Positions 60,180-64,000 of a stretch of 64,000 nucleotides of DNA are shown here, one piece after another. The stretch comes from Fangia hongkongensis FSC776 = DSM 21703 (GTDB lineage Bacteria > Pseudomonadota > Gammaproteobacteria > Francisellales > Francisellaceae). The translations under genes were made by a program, and so were the position numbers. The stretch spans positions 86,781-150,780 of the forward strand of contig NZ_KB902251.1 of the NCBI RefSeq assembly GCF_000379445.1. The letters are read 5' to 3'. The notes beneath the pieces were generated by a model. The model saw only the letters and a program-made list of their open reading frames with translations. It made no database searches and was not told the DNA's origin. The stretch's first letter is position 1; every line of letters starts with the position of its first letter.

Positions 60180-60665
60180 TTATTTCCTTGCAATTGTATT
60201 TGTACGTTTGATTTTATTTTGTAGTTGAATAATTCCATAAATCAGCGCCTCAGCTGTTGGCGGACAACCAGGGACATATATATCAACAGGCATAATTCGA
60301 TCACAGCCTCTGACAACAGAATATGAATAGTGATAATAGCCGCCGCCATTCGCACAAGAGCCCATTGAAATCACCCATTTAGGGTTAGGCATTTGATCAT
60401 ATACCTTTCTTAGCGCTGGCGCCATTTTATTACAAAGCGTGCCTGCGACAATTAATACATCTGATTGCCTTGGGCTTGGTCTAAACACCACACCAAAGCG
60501 ATCCAAATCATAACGCGCTGCGCCTGCGTGCATCATTTCAACAGCACAGCAAGCAAGTCCAAAGGTAACCGGCCACAAAGAGCCTGTTCTCACCCAATTT
60601 ACTAAAGCATCTGCACTGGCAGTGACGAAGCCTTTATTTGCATTTAAGCCTTCTTCTACTCCCAT
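60180..60665 (-). CDS. nuoB: NADH-quinone oxidoreductase subunit B
   Basis: 20-kDa subunit carrying cluster N2, the last iron-sulfur centre before quinone. The 161 residues have ligand cysteines in LACCAVEMM (tandem pair), [14 protein letters not shown] and [11 protein letters not shown]. The start at 60665 is chosen because AAGGAG lies 7 bases upstream; a GTG at 60686 would add seven residues. It overlaps the nuoA end by 10 bases. Confidence 0.96.
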   Translation of the reverse strand: MGVEEGLNANKGFVTASADALVNWVRTGSLWPVTFGLACCAVEMMHAGAARYDLDRFGVVFRPSPRQSDVLIVAGTLCNKMAPALRKVYDQMPNPKWVISMGSCANGGGYYHYSYSVVRGCDRIMPVDIYVPGCPPTAEALIYGIIQLQNKIKRTNTIARK

Positions 60666-61057
60666 TCTAATGCTCCTTTTTTCCACTCATAAATAAAGCC
60701 CACAAGTAAAATAAACAAGAAAATCATCATTGCAATAAAAGCTGCCCAAGAGATCCCAGCTGCCCCAGCAGTATCACGAACCAAAACGCCCCACGGAATC
60801 ATAAAAGCAACTTCTAGATCAAATACAAGGAATAAAATCGCCACCAAATAAAAGCGCACATCAAATTTAATACGCGCATCTTCAAACTCTTCAAATCCGC
60901 ACTCAAATGGTGCATTTTTCTCTGGAGAAGGTTTATGAACGCCGACAATAATAGAAAGCATCTTTCCGCCAACGGCCATCGCAACAGCAATCGCAAGCGC
61001 AACGATTAAAAAGATCAAAATAGGCAAAAAATCATGATATACATTATGTTGAAACAT
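60656..61057 (-). CDS. nuoA: NADH-quinone oxidoreductase subunit A
   Basis: Small membrane subunit of complex I, 133 residues with three helices and the conserved [38 protein letters not shown]. It is the first gene of the nuo cluster and follows tRNA-Leu by 21 bases, so it is probably transcribed together with glmM-tpiA-secG. Confidence 0.96.
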   Translation of the reverse strand: MFQHNVYHDFLPILIFLIVALAIAVAMAVGGKMLSIIVGVHKPSPEKNAPFECGFEEFEDARIKFDVRFYLVAILFLVFDLEVAFMIPWGVLVRDTAGAAGISWAAFIAMMIFLFILLVGFIYEWKKGALEWE

Positions 61058-61078
61058 GCTGTATTTCCTTTCGTTTTA

Positions 61079-61165
61079 TGGTGCCAAAGGCGGGACTCGA
61101 ACCCGCACGACCTATCGGTCACCACCCCCTCAAGATGGCGTGTCTACCAATTCCACCACTTTGGC
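61079..61165 (-). tRNA. tRNA-Leu (GAG)
   Basis: An 87-base type II tRNA with CCA encoded. The acceptor stem is GCCAAAG/CUUUGGC. The anticodon stem CCATC/GGTGG encloses TTGAGGG, giving GAG. A long variable arm is present. It lies between secG and nuoA. Confidence 0.95.
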
Positions 61166-61187
61166 TAAATATAAACTTACAAAAAAG

Positions 61188-61670
61188 TTATTGCGCTTCT
61201 TTGGTTGTTTTGGTTGCAGGTTCAGAACCCTTTTTACTGTCTTCTTTTGCAACACTTGTATTATGCGTTGGCACTTTAGGTGCTAAAAGAGTGCTTGCAT
61301 CAACCCCAACAGGCTTGCTTGACTGACTATGCGCTGCTGCGCCAGCTAAAAGCGCCTGTTGTTTAGCCTGCTGCTGTTGATAATCTGCCTGAGAAACACC
61401 CTGAGAGGACGCCACTTTAGCATCAACTGCTGCGTGCTTTCCAATATAGCTCAAACCTACGCTCGTTACAAAGAAAACCGCCACCAAAAAAGCAGTAAAT
61501 TTAAAGAGAAAAGGCGCCGCTCCACGACTGCCAAAAACTGTCTGAGATGATCCTGCGCCAAAGGATGCGCCCATGTTCGCACCTTTGCCTTGCTGAAGGA
61601 GCACAACTGCGATAATTAAAATCGCAACGATAATATGAACGGTTACCACCAATGCTAACATGTTATGCAT
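61188..61670 (-). CDS. secG: Preprotein translocase subunit SecG, long form
   Basis: Two-helix inner-membrane subunit of the SecYEG translocon. The first 80 residues match SecG (LALVVTVHIIVAILIIAVVLLQQGKGANMGASFGAG, then RGAAPFLFKFTAFLVAVFFVTSVGLSYIGK). The protein has 160 residues, longer than E. coli's 110, because of a Gln/Ala/Ser/Lys-rich tail (QQQQAKQQALLAGAAA, then TLLAPKVPTHNTSVAKEDSKK). The start at 61670 overlaps the tpiA stop; an ATG at 61661 is nearly as good. Downstream is tRNA-Leu. Confidence 0.95.
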   Translation of the reverse strand: MHNMLALVVTVHIIVAILIIAVVLLQQGKGANMGASFGAGSSQTVFGSRGAAPFLFKFTAFLVAVFFVTSVGLSYIGKHAAVDAKVASSQGVSQADYQQQQAKQQALLAGAAAHSQSSKPVGVDASTLLAPKVPTHNTSVAKEDSKKGSEPATKTTKEAQ

Positions 61671-62416
61671 TTTGCCTGATTTATTATTTCACCAAAGTCT
61701 TCGCCTTTAAGCGAAGCCCCACCTATTAATCCACCATCAACATCCTCAAGCGCAAGAAGCGTCTTGGCATTCGACGGTTTCAGGCTGCCACCATATACAA
61801 TTCTGATGCTTTTAGCAAGTAATTCGTTGGATTTTGTCACAACTGAACGGATAAATTTATGTACAGATTGCACCTGCTCTGGAGTCGCCGCAAGCCCTGT
61901 TCCTATTGCCCACACTGGCTCATAAGCAATAATCACTTCCTCAAGCTCTTTTTCTGACAATACATCAAATAGAATTTCAACTTGCGCTGTTAACACACGC
62001 TCAAGCTCACCTTCATTTCTCTCAGCTAGCGTTTCACCCACACACACAATCGCTTTCATACCAGAAGCAATCGCTTTTTTTGCCTTTTTAGCAACCAACT
62101 GATTAGATTCTTGAAATAGCGTGCGTCTTTCTGAGTGACCAACAATCACATACTCACAACTTAAATCCTTAAGCATTGATGCACTTATCTCACCTGTGTA
62201 AGCGCCATTATCATGCTCACTAACATTTTGCGCGCCCAAGCCAATTTTTTTAATAACATTTGCACGCACATAATCAACATAGACAAAAGGGACACAAACA
62301 GCCACATCAGCTTTAGCATCATCACTAACAGCACGATTTAAACTCTCGCACAGTGATTTGATTTCAGCAAAATTGCCATTCATTTTCCAATTACCCAAAA
62401 TAACCTGTTTTCTCAT
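61655..62416 (-). CDS. tpiA: Triosephosphate isomerase
   Basis: Glycolytic isomerase, 253 residues, with substrate-binding Lys11 in GNWKMNG, catalytic His94 in VGHSERR and catalytic Glu166 in AYEPVWAIGTG. The loop-8 sequence is GLIGGASLKGEDF. GGAG lies 7 bases before the ATG. It follows glmM by 9 bases and overlaps secG by 16. Confidence 0.98.
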   Translation of the reverse strand: MRKQVILGNWKMNGNFAEIKSLCESLNRAVSDDAKADVAVCVPFVYVDYVRANVIKKIGLGAQNVSEHDNGAYTGEISASMLKDLSCEYVIVGHSERRTLFQESNQLVAKKAKKAIASGMKAIVCVGETLAERNEGELERVLTAQVEILFDVLSEKELEEVIIAYEPVWAIGTGLAATPEQVQSVHKFIRSVVTKSNELLAKSIRIVYGGSLKPSNAKTLLALEDVDGGLIGGASLKGEDFGEIINQAKCITC

Positions 62417-62425
62417 ATTTTACTC

Positions 62426-63769
62426 CTAAACGCTGACAAGCTTTTCTTGTACTTTTTTCACTAAATATTCAGCCCACTTACTGGCAAGCTTCTTATCTTT
62501 TGCTTCCACCATTACACGCAACACAGGCTCTGTTCCAGAAGGCCTTAATACAACACGCCCGCTATCAGAGAGTGCCTTTTCACTAAAGCTTACATCCTCA
62601 ATCAATAAGCTCATATCATCTGCATCAACTTTACGAGATAGTGGCACATTAATCATTACTTGCGGCATTTTTTTAACCGCGCTAAGCGCTGAGAGTGCTT
62701 GTTCTCTCTGGCTTAATACAGCTAAAAGTTGCAGCGCTGCCAAAAGCCCATCACCCGTTGTGTTATAATTTAGATTAATCACATGCCCAGAGGCCTCACC
62801 GCCAAGTTTCCAATGAAGTAAATTCAACTGCTCAAGCACATAACGATCGCCCACTTTGGCGCGCTTAAAGGCAATTTTCGCATCATCAAATGCCTGCTCA
62901 ATCGCAAGATTTGTCATCACGGTGCCAACAACACCGCCGACTTCTTGAGTAATACTCGGATGTTTAGAAAGAATGTATAAAATATCATCACCATCGACTG
63001 TATTGCCTAGCTCATCAACAAACATCACGCGATCTCCATCACCATCAAAGGCAATACCAAGATACGCTTTTTCTGCAATCACGCGATCTTTAAGCATTTG
63101 TAAATGAACCGCGCCACAGTTAACATTAATATTTTTCCCATCCGGATTTGATGCAATATTCACACATTGAAGTTTAAGCCTTGAGAACACTTCTTCTGCC
63201 ACTCGAAACATCGCCCCATGTGCACAGTCAACAATAATCTTCTTATCACTTAAATCAATTTTCTCTTTAAACAGTGAAACGCAGTATCCTATATATGGCG
63301 AAATTTCATTAATTTTACTGACGATTTGCCCATAATTACCATCAGCATCAGAGACAAACTCCTTGTCTAAAGCCGCTTCAATCTCAAGCTCAATTTCATC
63401 GGAAAGCTTTTCTCCTTCACTGGAGAACAACTTAACACCATTATCATAATAAGGATTATGTGAGGCACTTAAAACCACCCCGGCTGACGCCTCTAAAGCT
63501 CTCACCATAAATGCGACAACTGGCGTTGGCACGATTCCAAGATTAATTACATCCATACCAGTAGCTGTAATACCTGAGACAAACGCTGCTTTTAACATGT
63601 CACCCGAAACACGCGTATCTTGACCTAAAACGATCGTTTTTGCACTCTTATCATGTGCCTTTAAAACTTGCCCTGCCGCGTTACCCAGCTTTAAGGCAAA
63701 CTCCGCAGTCACAGGAAAAACACCAACTCGGCCACGCACACCGTCTGTACCAAAGTACTTTCTTGACAT
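62426..63769 (-). CDS. glmM: Phosphoglucosamine mutase GlmM
   Basis: Makes glucosamine-1-phosphate for UDP-GlcNAc, supplying both MurA and lipopolysaccharide. The 447 residues have phosphoserine Ser103 in SASHNPYYDNG, the metal loop DGDGDRV near residue 240, and the sugar-binding GEASGHV near residue 325. The phosphate-binding RPSGTEPVLRVMVE is at the end. It heads the glmM-tpiA-secG-tRNA-Leu-nuo unit; folP, often upstream, is not here. Confidence 0.98.
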   Translation of the reverse strand: MSRKYFGTDGVRGRVGVFPVTAEFALKLGNAAGQVLKAHDKSAKTIVLGQDTRVSGDMLKAAFVSGITATGMDVINLGIVPTPVVAFMVRALEASAGVVLSASHNPYYDNGVKLFSSEGEKLSDEIELEIEAALDKEFVSDADGNYGQIVSKINEISPYIGYCVSLFKEKIDLSDKKIIVDCAHGAMFRVAEEVFSRLKLQCVNIASNPDGKNINVNCGAVHLQMLKDRVIAEKAYLGIAFDGDGDRVMFVDELGNTVDGDDILYILSKHPSITQEVGGVVGTVMTNLAIEQAFDDAKIAFKRAKVGDRYVLEQLNLLHWKLGGEASGHVINLNYNTTGDGLLAALQLLAVLSQREQALSALSAVKKMPQVMINVPLSRKVDADDMSLLIEDVSFSEKALSDSGRVVLRPSGTEPVLRVMVEAKDKKLASKWAEYLVKKVQEKLVSV

Positions 63770-63818
63770 ATAACATCCACTAGAGAAATTTCAATAAACT
63801 CGATATAAACTACCAGAA

Positions 63819-63827
63819 ATCATACCA
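63819..63827 (-). promoter_or_regulatory. Possible extended -10 promoter for glmM
   Basis: On the minus strand TGGTATGAT is an extended -10 (TG-N-TATGAT), about 50 bases before the ATG of glmM. No good -35 box lies 17 bases upstream, which is normal for extended -10 promoters. Confidence 0.4.
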
Positions 63828-63903
63828 CTTATCCATGGCAAATTCCTTGCCTCTCATAAAAACCAGCTTAACAATATACCACTCGCGAATCATTTTGCAG
63901 TGT

Positions 63904-63999
63904 TTAATGTTGAAGAAGTTTTTGATAGTTTTGAGTCATTGGTTTGCGGGTGGTATATCCTATAACGAATCCGATGGTAAGCGGAGCAACATTAAAGCG
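63904..63999 (-). CDS. 3' end of a gene continuing beyond the window, unknown product
   Basis: The frame is open to the right edge and ends RFNVAPLTIGFVIGYTTRKP, then MTQNYQKLLQH, with a stop at 63904. Only 31 residues are visible, including a hydrophobic patch. The family cannot be told. The codon pattern is similar to neighbours, so a real minus-strand gene upstream of glmM is likely. Confidence 0.4.
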   Translation of the reverse strand, partial: RFNVAPLTIGFVIGYTTRKPMTQNYQKLLQH

Positions 64000-64000
64000 C

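Noticed and set aside
63810-63836. Eight-codon ORF MDKWYDFW before glmM that resembles a leader peptide
   Set aside because: It overlaps the extended -10 candidate, and no attenuator follows it. Probably chance.

Overview
The window is a 64 kb stretch of a low-GC gammaproteobacterial chromosome. Almost all of it is housekeeping sequence with very dense, mostly minus-strand coding. Several things point to the lineage: an L10 leader and a class A RNase P RNA, a rplKAJL-rpoBC cluster headed by tRNA-Tyr/Gly/Thr-tuf-tRNA-Trp-secE-nusG, a separate nuoC and nuoD in a full nuoA-N operon, and a glmM-tpiA-secG-tRNA-Leu-nuo order that I recall from Legionella/Coxiella-type genomes. The AT richness and several orphan exported proteins would fit a Legionellales/Francisellales-like organism (for example a Fangia/Cysteiniphilum relative). 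This placement is inference; no 16S gene is present.

Layout. Positions 1-2175 (plus strand) hold the end of a cytochrome bd oxidase operon (cydB, a long cydX) and queG. Positions 2376-4906 hold ridA, a SulP anion transporter and holC. Positions 5020-10369 are the most accessory-looking part: a secreted GDSL lipase/acyltransferase, a 746-residue exported protein paired with a 54-residue lipoprotein, and a 402-residue exported orphan. Positions 10462-14091 are a der-murA-murB unit in which MurA is divergent. Positions 14308-16608 hold a HigBA-type toxin-antitoxin pair with its palindromic operator, a Bcr/CflA drug-efflux transporter and a 51-codon ORF on the opposite strand. Positions 16634-25403 hold pepA, tolC, alaS, mutL and coaBC. 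Positions 25553-39304 are the transcription/translation super-cluster. Positions 39419-46394 hold a DUF4124 protein, relA, rnpB, a KfrA-like DNA-binding protein, an aromatic amino acid permease and an orphan cytosolic protein. Positions 46426-63769 run glmM, tpiA, secG, tRNA-Leu and nuoA to nuoN as one apparent transcription unit, reading right to left. The right edge carries the tail of one more minus-strand gene.

Functionally, the window joins aerobic respiration (NADH dehydrogenase I entry, bd oxidase exit), cell-wall precursor synthesis (glmM, murA, murB), protein synthesis and its stringent control (relA, tuf, ribosomal proteins, alaS), mismatch repair and export (secE, secG, tolC). Regulatory signals that can be read directly include a strong promoter embedded in the end of rplA that drives rplJL, the L10 autoregulatory leader, a hairpin between rplL and rpoB, a good promoter for the tRNA-tuf operon, and two near-identical UUCG-loop terminators. 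I saw no insertion sequence, CRISPR array, prophage or replication origin. The best candidates for undescribed biology are the lipoprotein/746-residue exported pair, the 395-residue orphan at 45207, and the small FlhC-like ORF at 16453.
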